A DNA stretch of 64,000 nt from Ulota crispa (taxonomy: Eukaryota; Streptophyta; Bryopsida; Orthotrichales; Orthotrichaceae): positions 25,382,002 to 25,446,001 of the forward strand of contig OY987242.1 of NCBI GenBank assembly GCA_963920765.1, written 5' to 3'. Below are positions 23,614 to 35,303 of the stretch, in pieces. Every line of letters begins with the position of its first letter. Positions within the stretch are counted from its first letter, which is position 1. The position numbers and the translations under genes were made by a program. The notes beneath the pieces are model-generated. The model made no database searches. It saw only the letters and a list, made by a program, of their open reading frames with translations, and was not told where the DNA came from.

Positions 23614-26600
23614 ATGCGGTGGAGGGCGAGCGCGTGGCAATGGGTAACCAAATCTGCCGAAGTGTATATGGAGGGAATACCTCGGAAGGCCTTCATGAAT
23701 TCCCTCACCAACTGTCTCAAGTAATGCGCAATCCTCTGCTCCTTCAATTTTATGCTACACTGGATTTTTCTGTGAAGTTTGGTTGTGAAAAATCGCTATG
23801 GAGTTCAGTAATTAGGGTTTAGTGCTGGTGAGAAGGATGTGCTGTTTGGGATGGTATGTTTTTGAATGTGTTGTGTTTTGGAGAGCAGAGAGTATCCACA
23901 TTTGTATGGCAGGGAGGCTATTGTTGTGCAACGAATTGAGGAGGTTTGTCAGTCGGGGGTGCAGCGACATGCCGCCTTGGCTGTTGACAACCGAGCTTCC
24001 ACACATCTGCAAGTAAGTGTCACCAGTTACCTACACTAAATATTGCATTGCATTTAGGTTGCCTTACCTTGGAAAGTTACCTCATGACTCATTGCTTGGC
24101 CACTTGGAGGCACATGCAACTATTTCACATGGTTTGCGACATAAAAGTTGCTAGTTTGTCTTTTGGCAACTGTGTTGTTGCCAAGTCCTTTAAATATTGT
24201 TTATTGTAGTAAATTATTTGGCAACTGTGTTGTTGCCAAGTCCTTTAAATATTGTTTATTGTAGTAAATTATTTGGCAACTGTGTTGTTGCCAAGTCCTT
24301 TAAATATTGTTTATTGAAGTAAATTATTGATGAAAATTATTGTAGTATCATTAAGTTTTTATAAAGTGTAGAATGTTTAGAAATTAGTGTGGAGCAACTA
24401 AATGCACTATTTATTGTAGTTCATCAGTTTTTTCCTGGGAATTGATATAGGCACACCTCGGAGAATAACGCCTAGTGGAAGAGCTTAGCTTTTTTTTACA
24501 AACAAAGTTGAAAATTAAGTAATAATTTTTCCCCTAGCTAAGCTTTTCCACTTGGAGTTGTTCAATTATATCCTCCTTTGTGATTCTAGACTAAATTGAG
24601 GTCTCTAAATCCAAATGTGAATTCAAATTTTCCAAATTCAACTTGTTGATGATAAATATCTAAAATTTACCCCCCCATGTCAATTCTCTTTTTTTATACT
24701 AATTCTATTCTAGTTACCACTCAGTTTACAGCTTTGTGTCTTAGGCCACTCCACCTGAATGCAACAATAGTGGGCGTCAGAGTTGGAACTCCTACATGAC
24801 GATAGTATTCTTGGGTGGTACACGTGTCACATGTAAAAAGAAAACCAAAAAAGAACTTTGACTCCCCTGTTATAGTTACATACAAATTTGTCTTTTGTTG
24901 TCTCTTTTAATCTCAAGGGAAGAGGGCAAGAGGCTCAATAAAGGAAAATTCTCAAAATCCAACCGCCCCCCTCCCCTTGGTTTTTAGAAAACTCAAACGA
25001 TGGAATATTCAACGACAAGTGTACTTTTTGACAACCTGGTTTATCCATATTCAGGCAGAAGTTCCAACTCTGACTCCCCCTGATTTAAAAGCTTCTTCTG
25101 GTTCAAAATACTTGAATGTAAAACTGAGAAATCAATACCAAATTGGTAATTGACAAAGTAATGCTCTGGTAACTCCCATGGTTTTGTGTTGGAATGTCAA
25201 TCCAAGATAGCTTGTTTGGTTCAAGGAACGTATCAAACGTTGCTGCCGTGGTTCAAGAATGATCAAGGGAAGGTGATGGAAATCATAAGGAAGCCTGTCG
25301 GGGAGAGCTCAGCAGCGGCGGTGGGCGTGGCACAAAGGATTGCGTTGCTTTTGAGCTTTGACAAGTTCAAGCTTGTGTCCAAAGGGTTGAAGCACATGGA
25401 AACCGACTTCGGCAAAGCCTTTGTTGTTGAGCATTTTGAAAAGCCTGAGTAATTTTCCCCATCCAGTTCCTTTCTCACCAATCTGTGCAAGTCTTAGAAA
25501 AGAATATGTACTCCCTCTGTCCCTCTAAAAAGCTCCAAATCAAGCACATTTCTTGTATCACTAAAAAGTTCAGTTGTTAATTTTAAGCGTTAAGAAAGCG
25601 TTTGCCATGTTCAATAATCTTGTGGGGGCAAGTTAAGCAATCACAGAGCATTCCATTCCTAGCAGGCTTGGCTACAAGGGAACATTGTAAATTTGGTCTT
25701 TTTTTTGTCAATTAGGACATGTCAATTTGAACATTTTTTGTCAATTAGGACACATTTAGTCAATTAGGACACTATTACCTTGTAGCTTTGCCCATATGAG
25801 TTACCATTATTGCCATTAATCTTTAAATCATTAATAATGAGTTGGCAACATTTACAGACTATGCTTGAATATGGTACTTTTTACATGGAATTTGGGTGCC
25901 CAAACGGCAACGCCAAAGCTAGAGATTTTGCTTATGTTTGGTATATGGGTTATCAATTTTTGAATGCATGTGTCACTAGCACAAAGACGAAAAATACAAT
26001 TAATCTCTCACAGGGAAGCTTTTTGGAGGTTTTTAGAGGGACAGAGGGAGTACATATTTGGAGGATTCGATTGCTCTTAAACCTTTGACGGTTCATACTC
26101 TACGATGTACAAATAGCAATGTTTTTAGCTTTTTTGAGTGGAAAACTTCAAGGTGGTGTCAACCAAATTCTTCTAAAACAGTGTTTAGAATTCCAACCAT
26201 ACCAATGGATGCATTGGATTGACTATTTTTTTGGCATTGTATTGTGAGATTGATCTACCACCTAATCAGTGTATAGAATGTATGTATATCAACCCAAATG
26301 TACTGTATGAACTGTCAAACCGTTACAGGGTTAAGCACTGACAGCATGGATGTTGTTGCATGCAGCTTTCATAGAGCAAGAGTGCGTCGTTGTCTCTACC
26401 ATTCTGTTTTTACAGCGGAAGGCAATCCGGAGTTGACGCCCATCTTCTGTGCCTTGGACAGCATGTGGTAAGTCTTTCATGGAATGTTATCACTATATAA
26501 CCGTGATCTTGTGTGTTGCTGAGACTTGTTAAGGGCTTTTATCCAGCATGTAATTGGTAGGTCAATATAGAGCTGTAGAGATATAACTTTCATTGTGTAA

Positions 26601-27251
26601 AATAGGCTAGTTTGTTGTTTGAAAAAATGTTAGGGCTGTGTAGTGAAAGGTGGTTTAGTTTTTGAAACCCGTGAAGTACAATGGTGTGGCATAAACCCTC
26701 ATGAGATACTAATTCTATCTCAACTAAGAGTATTTTCACTAAAAGCGTGAACAGTTTTCCAAGTAACTATGCTAGGTATGCTTGCATGTAGCGTTGCTAA
26801 CCACGCATCTTGGAGCTCTTCCTCCACTAATGGGCGTGTCTCTAGATGACTTGTCACAACGTTCTAACCAAATAAACTAGGCTAGTTTGTTGAGGTCAAA
26901 CTTTTATTTTTTATGTATGGCTTTCTTATGCCATTCCAAGGTGTGAGGCTGTAGTAATTGGCGATAGACAACCTCGTTTCCACGCAAGGACCGAATTAAG
27001 TCATTCTTACTACACTTCTAACAAGGCCAATCAAAGTGTATGAATCCCCCCAATACGACCAGCCTAGAATGGATGAGTTTATGGTGAATGGTGCTCAAAT
27101 TCCATCATCACAAACAAATTCACCCTTTTTTGTGTTTTGTTTCAGGTTTGATCAATTGAAACCTCAAAAACATGGAGTTGAGTTTCAACGGCCCACCACT
27201 CTAGCAAGAGGGAATGAAGTATGTGATTTCCTCTTGCGCAGAATACCTTAG
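23614..27251 (+). CDS. L-2-amino-thiazoline-4-carboxylate hydrolase-like protein (5 exons)
   Basis: Exons 23614-23720, 23889-24012, 25207-25448, 26336-26467 and 27146-27251 join in frame to 236 residues. The founding bacterial enzyme opens the thiazoline ring of L-2-amino-thiazoline-4-carboxylate on the route to L-cysteine; what plant members do is unknown. Family features: a helical N-terminal part (EYPHLYGREAIVVQRIEEVC), then YQTLLPWFKNDQGKVMEII, then RCLYHSVFTAEGNPELTPIF with CALD (about residues 171-194). It ends with HGVEFQRPTTLARGNEVCDF, matching the family's Arg-Thr/Pro-Thr-x-x-x-x-G-x-x-x-Cys-Asp-Phe C-terminus. The usual His before the final Cys-Asp is Val here. The length suits the family. 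The start at 23614 is the first ATG of an open exon with a GTAATG donor. The acceptor of exon 4 (TTAAG/C) is chosen by phase. Introns 2 and 3 hold several MITEs. Confidence 0.75.
24031..24419. mobile_element. inverted-repeat MITE family B, copy 1, with internal tandem repeat
   Basis: Left end CTACACTAAATATTGCATTG followed by TTAGGTTGCC. Right end GGAGCAACTAAATGCACTAT then TTATTGTAG. A conserved inner block reads TTACCTCATGACTCATTGC. It lies in intron 2 of the hydrolase-like gene. Relatives are at 37836, about 40745, 53045 and 61366. Confidence 0.65.
24163..24328. repeat. 55-base tandem repeat, 3 copies
   Basis: The unit starts TTGGCAACTGTGTTGTTGCC and ends TTGTAGTAAATTAT, at 24163, 24218 and 24273. 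The three copies are nearly identical, with one change (TTGAAG for TTGTAG) in the last. It lies inside MITE family B copy 1, so it expanded after that element inserted. Confidence 0.9.
24437..24688. mobile_element. inverted-repeat MITE family G, copy 1
   Basis: Left end GGGAATTGATATAGGCACAC, right end CATGTCAATTCTC. Inner arms CCTAGTGGAAGAGCTTAGCT / AGCTAAGCTTTTCCACTTGG pair. Larger relatives are at 42536 and 60326. It lies in intron 2 of the hydrolase-like gene. Confidence 0.65.
25511..26050. mobile_element. Stowaway/mariner-like MITE K1, with a nested CACTA-like insert
   Basis: Ends CTCCCTCTGTCCCTCTAAAA and GGTTTTTAGAGGGACAGAGG GAG are flanked by TA on both sides (25509-25510, 26051-26052). 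About 540 bases long, in intron 3 of the hydrolase-like gene. A diverged copy lies at about 51940-52305 and lacks the insert at 25672-25785. Confidence 0.8.
25672..25785. mobile_element. CACTA-like mini-element inside K1
   Basis: Starts CTACAAGGG and ends CCTTGTAG. It holds repeated GTCAATTAGGACA motifs of the kind seen as subterminal repeats of CACTA elements. The related copy K2 at about 52050 reads straight through the insertion point (GCTTGGCCTTGTCC), so this is a real insertion. Confidence 0.65.
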
Positions 27252-29268
27252 GAAAGTTCAATCCTGAACGTCGTTGGGAGTTAAGGTGAACGTCATAACC
27301 GTATGTCAGATCCATGAAGCCTTTCAGATTTACTTTCTTCTTCGCTGATATGCTCATTCTACTTATTTGGTCATGAATGTGCAAATGCATGGACAATATT
27401 GTTAGTGAGCATTGATTTTCTGTATAATAGAGTCCCAGGTGTGGAGGACCTTCTTAATAGGTTAAAATGGCAGAGCCTGAGGGCCCTTAAACCTAAAAAC
27501 GCCTAAACATGGCTAAGATTCTATTGCACAACGAACATGCAATCATATTTCTCCTGCCTAAAATTGCGACAGTACATTCCACTAGGTGAAATCTACTTAA
27601 ATTTGGAACATTGTATTTCACGGGCATGGAGTGTATTAGGGGACGTCAAGACTAAGTTGAATTAGAAGACGTAAAAGTTAGCTTTCCAAAAAGTGGCTTA
27701 GATTTATGGGTAACCAATCACATCATCTAAAGTTGCTGTCTTTTGGGTTTTCAAGGAATCTTGGGAGAGGGGCTCAATTTTAGGTATCTTCTGTAAGTTT
27801 GGAACTTATTTTTGCGCTTCTTGCTTTAAGAAGCAACTGCTGAAAGCCACAAACTCAAACAGGTGTTGAGCTTGAGGCAAGTGCACCACGTGTCCTATTC
27901 TCTAGCCTAAAGTTTTGCACAAAGTTTCAATCTTGATGCCCACTCTTTCAGTGGCATGGAGTGCACTATTGTTGCCACTATAGTGAGGTTCTGCCTGCAA
28001 GACAAGGAAGTGCTATTTGCAAGTAAAAAAATTTGCCATGCTATTTTTAATAAAGAGTGCTTTTTATGATGAAGTGGAACAACGCATAACTATTGTACAG
28101 TACAATCGAGCCTCTCTTTTGGTCTCGAAGGTTTCTTGCACTGCCTGTCGAGCTAATTTCAGCAGACTATTTGAGGACTTGTTGATGTTGAATCCCAACA
28201 TAACAAGGATTAGAGTAACTTTGTAGTCAAAGATTGGACATGGTGTTCCCTTTTTCTAACTTGTCTAGGAGGATGTGTGATTTTACAATGCCATTCCGAA
28301 CTAGTTCGTAAGTTCTTTGAAACTCAACTAGCCATTATTTCAACTTTGTTAAACAATAACAAGTCACGTAGTTTCACTCATATTTTTTCATTAATATGAT
28401 TTATAAGTATGTGACTTGAGATTGCTAGCATACAACCTCATGAGATTTTATTGATTTTGAAGTGTTCAATTTTCTTTATGTCTAGTTGAGTTTAACTCTT
28501 AAATGCTTGGTTGGTAACCATGTCTTGCCTTGCCTTGTAACAAGTTCCCACCCTATAGTATTGTTTTTAAAAGTTGCAAAAGTCAACAATGTATGTTGAT
28601 CTCATAAAAATTGCAAGAAAGACAATATGGGATCTAACATCATGTCTCTAAGTCTTCTCACAATTTGGGTTACCTAAAAATATGAGTGTATTTGGTGAGG
28701 TTGTTTTTTACCTTCCATAACAGATGATGGGTTAATGGTCATTTTCTGAATAAAAAATTAGATGAAAATAGCTTATTTTTGTCCTATAGAATGTTTTTCT
28801 ATAGCCAAAGGATGAAAAACGTATGCCTTCGCGTTTAGAGGTTAAAAGAACTCAAGCGCTTGTTTGGAGGGCACTGTACAATCAAAGTATTCAAGGGTGT
28901 TTTTACTTGACATAGCAAAAGCACTCACAATCTGCAAAAGGTTTTGGGATCTGCCATGGTAAGGTAGCAGCATCCATAACCATCAAATTAAGGGTTTTGA
29001 ACATGATGATTATTGATAAACATCTAACAAATTATAGGATCCTATAAGCAAGAGAAAAATGATGAGCTTGCACTTTCAAATGTATTATTTGGATATTATG
29101 AGAATAAGTTGTGAATATTTAAAGAGCCAATTGCAATTACACCTAATATCAACACTAAGGTTTCATATTCACTTGCTATACATCCTTATAATTATATCTA
29201 TTCACTTTTATAGATTTTTCAAGATTTTAGAGGTGATGGTTATGGGTATAGTGATGGTTGTGAGTGTT

Positions 29269-29428
29269 CACTACAAGGGAGCACTATCAATTTGAACATT
29301 TTTTGTCAATTAGGTCATGTTGATTTGGACACTTTTTTGTCAATTTAGAAATGTTTTTATCAAAATTTTGTCAATTTGGACATTTTAGTCAATTTGGACA
29401 TGTCATTGTGAATAATTTTTCTTGTAGC
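29269..29428. mobile_element. CACTA-like mini-element
   Basis: Starts CACTACAAGGG and ends TTCTTGTAG. Inside it repeats the motif TCAATTTGGACA (also CAATTAGGTCAT, GATTTGGACACT) several times, as in the elements at 25672 and 51650. The ends match the CACTA terminal motif CACTACAAGAAA. Confidence 0.65.
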
Positions 29429-29669
29429 AATGTTGCTACCTTGGGTTGTTTGTAATCATATGGCTCTAAGCGTGGGCTTTCCCGGCAAAATAATCGATTT
29501 TTTACGTACATGGAGCATCCGTGGCCTTGCATTATAGCAAAAACTAGCAGCATATATGGCTTCCAGAGGTGATGTGCCCTCATATTGCCTATTGTGGTAA
29601 TTTTTGTAGGCAAATGAGTTATGTATACACGTGTTTGATACAGCCAAACTAAAATTCCATTCAAATAAT

Positions 29670-30048
29670 AGGGGGTTTCAAACATAAAATCTGGCCTATG
29701 AGTTTCTCACCTCACAAGAATTTAGGTCACTAGTGAATTATTTTTGTTCACTCACATGCCCGAAGTCTCAAACACTCATGAGTTTGGGTGAGTTTGCGTT
29801 TAGGGTTCAGCTTTTGCAACAACAACGTTGCAAGAACAGGACCAATACAAGCACAAAGAGCAAGGCAGGAGTGAGAGTAAGATGGGTGGGTGACGACCTC
29901 TATTTGCATTCACGCTTGTGTCCAAACTGTCACTCATCGAAGCCACGAAGGTGGATTTTTGGAGTTCACTCCTAAAGTGCATGACTTTACGAGTGAACCC
30001 ATTGAGGTGAATGATGATGTGAGTCACCGTTGATGTTTGAAACCCCCT
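29670..30048. mobile_element. inverted-repeat element H
   Basis: The left end AGGGGGTTTCAAACAT pairs with the right end ATGTTTGAAACCCCCT. TAATA-like bases lie on both sides. Further inside, CTCACCTCACAAG.. / ..GAGTGAACCCATTGAGGTGA are weakly paired. Only one copy was seen in this window. Confidence 0.55.
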
Positions 30049-31451
30049 AATATTTGCACTTGAAAAGACCACTCCTTTCCAGTAGTCATTTTCTAGCCGT
30101 GATTACTAATATCAGCCTTTTCAGAACCGCATATAAAATGCTCCTGAAAAAAACAAAACCTTCTAGGTCCATCCTCCCTCGCAAGGGAAAAAGTAAATGC
30201 CAATGAAACCATCATGTAATTGCAACGCACAGTTCTAGAGATTTATACCCTAGAAAGATCTAAACCCTTCAAACAATTTAACAAAATACAGGTGGATGGA
30301 AAACAACGATTGAAGTAATTCTCCCTACTGGAAAATCACAGACAACTAGCTCTACAAAAAATGCTTTCTCTGTCACTAATATTCACCAAAATGCACAAAG
30401 AATAAAGACGCTAGCAAGAGCAAAAGAGGAATGAGCTAAAACTGAAACATACCATGAATTTCAATAAATTGAATTTTTTCAAGAATTTCACAGCATTAGA
30501 AGGGCGTCCATCCATGTGAGGGGGTAGGGTGGTTTTGTAAAAGCAAGATCACTTGTGGGTGGAAGATCCCAAGTCAAAGTTATTGATTATTGCATTTGAC
30601 ATTTCCATGTGGAAGAAGTATTGCAAATAGTCTTCACCAATGATCAACAAAAACAAGAGAAAAGCAAATTAAACCTCAAAATTGATCAATACAATGGTAA
30701 CTTTCCACCAAACGTACTTGACCCTAAAGCTACTTCCATGAGCACCAATCAGGAGAACTATTGTTGTCTAGCGCTTCTCCCAATCACCAATGCAGCATGG
30801 AAGGACACCCTAAAAGAGAAATCATCTACTTGTGGTCACAGTGATCCTAAGCAGACCTCCCCATGGACAGGAGAATATTGCCTAGAGTCTCTGGACACAA
30901 AATACTGAAAACACTGTCATGTCAAAACCTATAACCGGAGAAAAAGAGTTATAGGAAAACTCTTACACAAAAGGCAAAAAACTTGGGCCCTGGTATAAGC
31001 CAAAAACTTAAGCCAGCGTCAGAGAGGGTGAAAAGCGCCCTCCTATTGTCACAAAAGCAGAAGGCCGACCTCCCCCTCAAGTCCCAAGTCAAACTTGCAA
31101 CACCAGCCATACACCAATGACTGTACAATTATGCTTTCATCAGAGACTATGTCCGAAGAAACACGTGTACAAACGATCCTACACACGATTACAACATATC
31201 TCAATGCACAGATTCATACCGACAACCTAAACAAAAAACGAGTTCGGAGAATGTTTACCTCCAAATTCCACCGCATAGTTATCCACCAAAATACTACAGC
31301 ATATACAAAGGAATTAAAAAAAAAGCACCTCATGTGCGAACAGAGATATTACTAGCAAAAGTGAGAAAAAAAAAACCCAAACAAAAATAGCACTGAAAAA
31401 CATTTGGCAAGTATAAGAACAAAAAATCAGGACAACAATATCTTTTCAGCA

Positions 31452-31640
31452 TAAAAACAATGAACCATGAGTGGTGAGCCAACCGATTCTAAGCTCAAAA
31501 TCAATGAAAAAACTACAAAAACAACAATATTTTCAACAGATGCACAATTATAGGACCCTATGTACACAGTTATAGGTTAAATTTAATATTATGACAAAAA
31601 AACCTAGACTCAGCTCACAGATCCCCGCTCACGACATAGC
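31452..31640 (-). repeat. dispersed repeat family D, copy 3
   Basis: Inverted relative to the copies at 16360 and 21845. It shares AAGCTCAAAATCAATG, GGACCCTATGTACAC, TTAAATTTAATATTATGAC and CCTAGACTCAGCTCAC. Confidence 0.5.
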
Positions 31641-31825
31641 ATTCCCCAAAAAACCACATACCACTGACAAGTTGAATGACATGTTCTCAAAGAGTCCATG
31701 TGAAAGTCCAGGAAGGATTTTATGGAATATATATAGATGTCAAGTAAAGGAAAAAAAGCAGCGAATAAACACAAGCACCTTTTCAAACCTACTATTTTTT
31801 AGTGTACAGCCGCTGTGCTGGTGTG

Positions 31826-34800
31826 TCATGATTCCACCCGGGTAGTGTTGGCATCTGAGGTGGTGACAGAAGCAGGAGCCTTACGAACCGGAAGAAAAGC
31901 TTTGAAATTGCTTCCAGGAGAGTCCAACTGATGCTCAGCCCCTACAGCTGTCCAGACCGAGCTCCTTCCCCGGTCATCTAGCTTTGCCTTCTTCGGGATC
32001 CAGTGGGGCTCCAGCTCGAATCGGTCACGAGGGTGCTTGCTCAGCACCGGCCGTATCGGTAACCTGCTGGAGATACCGGCAGTGGGAGCTTTAGCAGCGG
32101 CAGGGACGGTCGCGGCCGCGGCGGCGGCGTCAGCTCCGACCCAGGGGACGCCCCAGCCGGGTGACATCCACGGCGAGGTTACAAGACCTGGAGGGATTCC
32201 GGGGATGAGAGTGGATCCCCAGCAAACGCCAGGCCAGAGGGCGTTCGGAGGCGGCGACCAGGTGGTGATGCCACCTACTGCTGGTTGGCCGGCGCCGGGC
32301 GGTGGGCTGCTCCATCCCACGTTGTAGCCGAAGGGCCAGGAGCCGTTGAAAAGGCCGAAGGGAGTAGGCGCTGCGGTCCAGATTGATCCCAGACCTGGTA
32401 CCACACCTGCAGCCCCGGGTTGTGGTGTTGTTGTTGTTGTTGTTGTTATTGTTGTTGATGCAGCTGGCACTCTGATCGTGGACTGCACTTCCTGCGCCGT
32501 CGTGTCCATCTCTGAAGAAGAGTGGCTTGGTGCTGAACTTGTGCAGGGCTCTGCACATTCTTCCTTCTCCGCTTCTGGATCGCCACTGGCATCGTGCAAT
32601 CTGCTCCCTCCTTGGTCGCTTGAAATGCTCGCCTGAGGTTCTGCTGCAAAAATATATATCAAGCATGTCAAAAGCGTTGCATGGCCAGAAAAGTGCAAAT
32701 CCAAAAGGTTATGGCATTGAATGAAGAGAGTAGGACCAAAATGAGCATAACAAAGAAGCATGGTGTAAGCTCGTTTGAGGCTCAATTGTAAAGAGGAGAG
32801 CCAATCCCAAGGACCATGGTATCATGAAGTAGTAGCAGATGCCCCAAATATAGAACATCAATAAACGCCCTCCAACCATGTGGTAGAGAAACCAACAAAA
32901 GGAAACGCCAAGCACTTTCTAGCAAAGGATTAAATAGTAGCATTGTGATGAAAGCAATTACTATTTGGTTACAAAAAAAGAGACCAAAATGACGGTGCAT
33001 CAAGGATAGATTATGAACCAATTGTGAGATTTTGGTTTTCCTGTAAAGTACAACAAGATTAGATTCTAGACCAATTGATTTGTGAGATATAAATTTTTTT
33101 GTAAAGGTGAACGTTGCATTACCCATACATGCCCAACTCGTGCAAAGCGTGTGCCCCTATATAGTAAGGTAGGAGGTTCTAAAAGTGCCCAGGCTCTAAA
33201 ATTGCCCACCTTCTCAAATGTACTCCATTCGTTTGTACATGCTATTTTTCATAGTCTTCAACAATGTAGAAGCAATGTACATGTGAGGAGGTGGGCAGTT
33301 TTAGAGCCCTCCACCACTTCAACTTCATGATTTCATAACTAATTCCACAAAGCTCCAAAAGATATGAAACAACTTGGGTTAGATGCCAACTCCTCTTGTC
33401 TATCAAGGAAAATTTACTGAAAAATGTTTCATGTAGATTTCACCTCCCAATTTCAGCCCTTAGATCGTCGGTTTATGAGCCTTCTACCTTAACCCCTAAA
33501 GGACCATTGTCCCTTCGGGGGACAAATGGGATTTCGGGCAGGTACCTACGGCCTCAATTTTTGTCCTAATTTTTTGAAACTTTTTTTGAAGATAGAAAAA
33601 CACATTAGCTTTTGGGGAATATAATTTATATTCCAATTGATGCTAGGGAGCAAAAGTTATGGAGAAATAAGCACAAATTTGGGGACTAGAGGCAGCAAAA
33701 AAAAATTCTTATAAAAACCTTAAAAAAATTTAATTTTTTTTTCTCATAGATTATATCTTTATCTACTTCTGAAGATTTGATTCATTCCATTTGGACTAGT
33801 TATGAGAAAGTTATGGACAATCTTGTTTTTTGGGCAACTCAAGCATCTTCTTGAAAAAATAACTTATAAAACTTCACTTTTGAATGCAGATTTAACATTT
33901 TTTCAAAAAAAATTGTTGGAGAGGGTGAAGTTTGCTTTCTAGAACAATCTCACCATTGCGATTATTGCGTTTCAATTCCATTGCAGGGTTATTAGCAATT
34001 TAAGTTTTTCTTCAATCTCATACCTTCCTCTACCTAATGTTTTTTTAAAGAATGAAAATTAAGTATTCTTTTTTGAAATTTTTTCCCAAGATTCCCAACT
34101 CAACTTCCCACCATGCAAAAATGGAATTCCAAACTCTTTGGTGCAAAAATTTTAAGTTAAAAATGTTCAAAGCTAAAAAATCTAATCAAGCAAGGTGCAA
34201 AAAAAGTTTTTTTTTACTTTTTAAATGCAAATATCTTCCAATTTGTGCAGTCAAAGTTCTTGAATTTTGTATGACACATTCTTATAATAGTCTAGCACAA
34301 GATCCTATGGTCAGATATGCAAAATGCCTAATTTTCAAACTTTTTTACTCTTTGCCATAGAGGTGGCAGTTTTTAGTGTCTTTTGACAAAATAAAGGCCA
34401 TGGTCATTTAATTATAAAGTTTTGAAGTGGAAAGATCATAGGGCTCTAAAATGGTCCACCTCCTCAAATATACATTATCTGTACATTGTTGAAGGGCTAT
34501 GAAAAACAACATGTACAAAAAGAGTACATTTACGGAGGTGCACCATTTTAGAACCTGCACGCTTTATGAGCCTCCTACCTCAGTACTAATGAAGAGCATG
34601 GGAACACAAATAGCACAAGAGCAAGCACGCATTCAAGTGGTTTTAGGGGGATACCTGGAATGGACTGTGGTCGAGCAGCTTCTGCAGTTTGCAAAGAGCT
34701 ACCATGAGTGGCAGCACCAGAAGACACACCCCGTCCATGGCTACTGGGGTAGCTGGAGCTAGCCGCAAGAGGGGGGGAGAACTGGCATTGAGGCCTCAGA

Positions 34801-35303
34801 GATGGCTCCAGCCTCACCTGTTGTTCAGATGGTGATCCATGACGTGCTTGCAAGCTGCCGTGCTTGTTTTTCCTTCTGCCTGCGCCTACTGGAACGTTTC
34901 TCAACGTACCCCCAGCAGTCCAATACCGCTGGCAGTTTTTGCAGAAGTGGCGTGGTTGATTAACATTGTAGTTGTTGTAGTAACAGAACTTGGTGTCTAA
35001 GCTTTCGCATCGTGGACATGGTGCCAGTTTGTCTGGTTTCTTCAATGCCGGTTTCTGCTGCTGCTGGGACTTCCCTTGCCCTGCACCCTTCTCAATGTGG
35101 CTCAACACAGCCGGAGCACTAGCAACTCTTTCTGGCACTAATCCAAACTTTTCTGGTACTGGTCCAAACTTTTCTGGCACTGATGCAAACTTAGCTGGCA
35201 CTGATTCAAACTTTTCTGGTACAGTAGCAGTTTCTGGTACCGTAGCAGCACACTTCAAAACCTTGGCATTGTCACCCCCGGGGTCATGAGATGAGCTATC
35301 CAT
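31826..35303 (-). CDS. CDF: cycling Dof factor (CDF-type zinc-finger transcription factor)
   Basis: CDFs are plant-specific repressors that bind AAAG sites. In flowering plants they delay flowering and are degraded through FKF1 and GIGANTEA. Exons 35303-34655 and 32643-31826 join in frame to 488 residues. The Dof finger is at about residues 93-148 with Cys96, Cys99, Cys121 and Cys124 (C-x2-C-x21-C-x2-[21 protein letters not shown]). The CDF-specific C-terminal blocks are present: [12 protein letters not shown] (316-327), [11 protein letters not shown] (374-384) and [18 protein letters not shown] (430-447), the last matching the motif used in FKF1/GI binding in angiosperms. Residues 20-65 repeat VPEKF. 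A (GTT)n run at 32430-32456 encodes poly-Thr. The N-terminal KLFG motif common in angiosperm CDFs is absent. The start is fixed by an in-frame stop in the upstream leader exon. The 2-kb intron holds a TTAA-flanked element. Confidence 0.93.
33167..33486. mobile_element. inverted-repeat element in the CDF intron, next to E2
   Basis: The left end AGGTAGGAGGTTCTAAAA pairs loosely with TTTATGAGCCTTCTACCTT at the right. An inner pair CTCTAAAATTGCCCACC / GGTGGGCAGTTTTAGAG encloses ACATGTAC-type arms. A second, similar unit lies at about 34445-34583 on the far side of element E2 and ends GAGCCTCCTACCTC. Confidence 0.5.
33493..34407. mobile_element. TTAA-flanked inverted-repeat element E2
   Basis: TTAA (33489-33492) then CCCCTAAAGGACCATTGTCC. 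The right side is GGCCATGGTCA then TTAA (34408-34411), so the right terminal CCCC has been lost. Inner sequence (CCTATGGTCAGATATG, GGCAGTTTTTAGTGTCTTTT) matches E1's right half. It lies in the CDF intron. Confidence 0.65.

Larger units (their letters stand above)
27252..31825. other. intergenic, no gene seen
   Basis: No exon with a recognisable protein was found. The region holds a CACTA-like mini-element (29269-29428), an inverted-repeat element (29670-30048) and repeat D copy 3. A reading frame at 30609-30908 of 99 codons has no recognisable motif. The part next to 31825 is probably 3' untranslated sequence of the Dof gene. Confidence 0.45.

Noticed and set aside
25810-26088. 92-codon frame as an exon of the hydrolase-like gene
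   Set aside because: It lies inside Stowaway-like element K1, and the gene's phase is satisfied without it.
30609-30908. 99-codon frame as a gene
   Set aside because: No recognisable motif, no splice partner, and low-complexity polar composition typical of chance frames here.
32037-32666. Long frames on both strands over the CDF second exon
   Set aside because: They are shadows of the GC-rich coding exon; only the minus-strand frame carries the CDF motifs.
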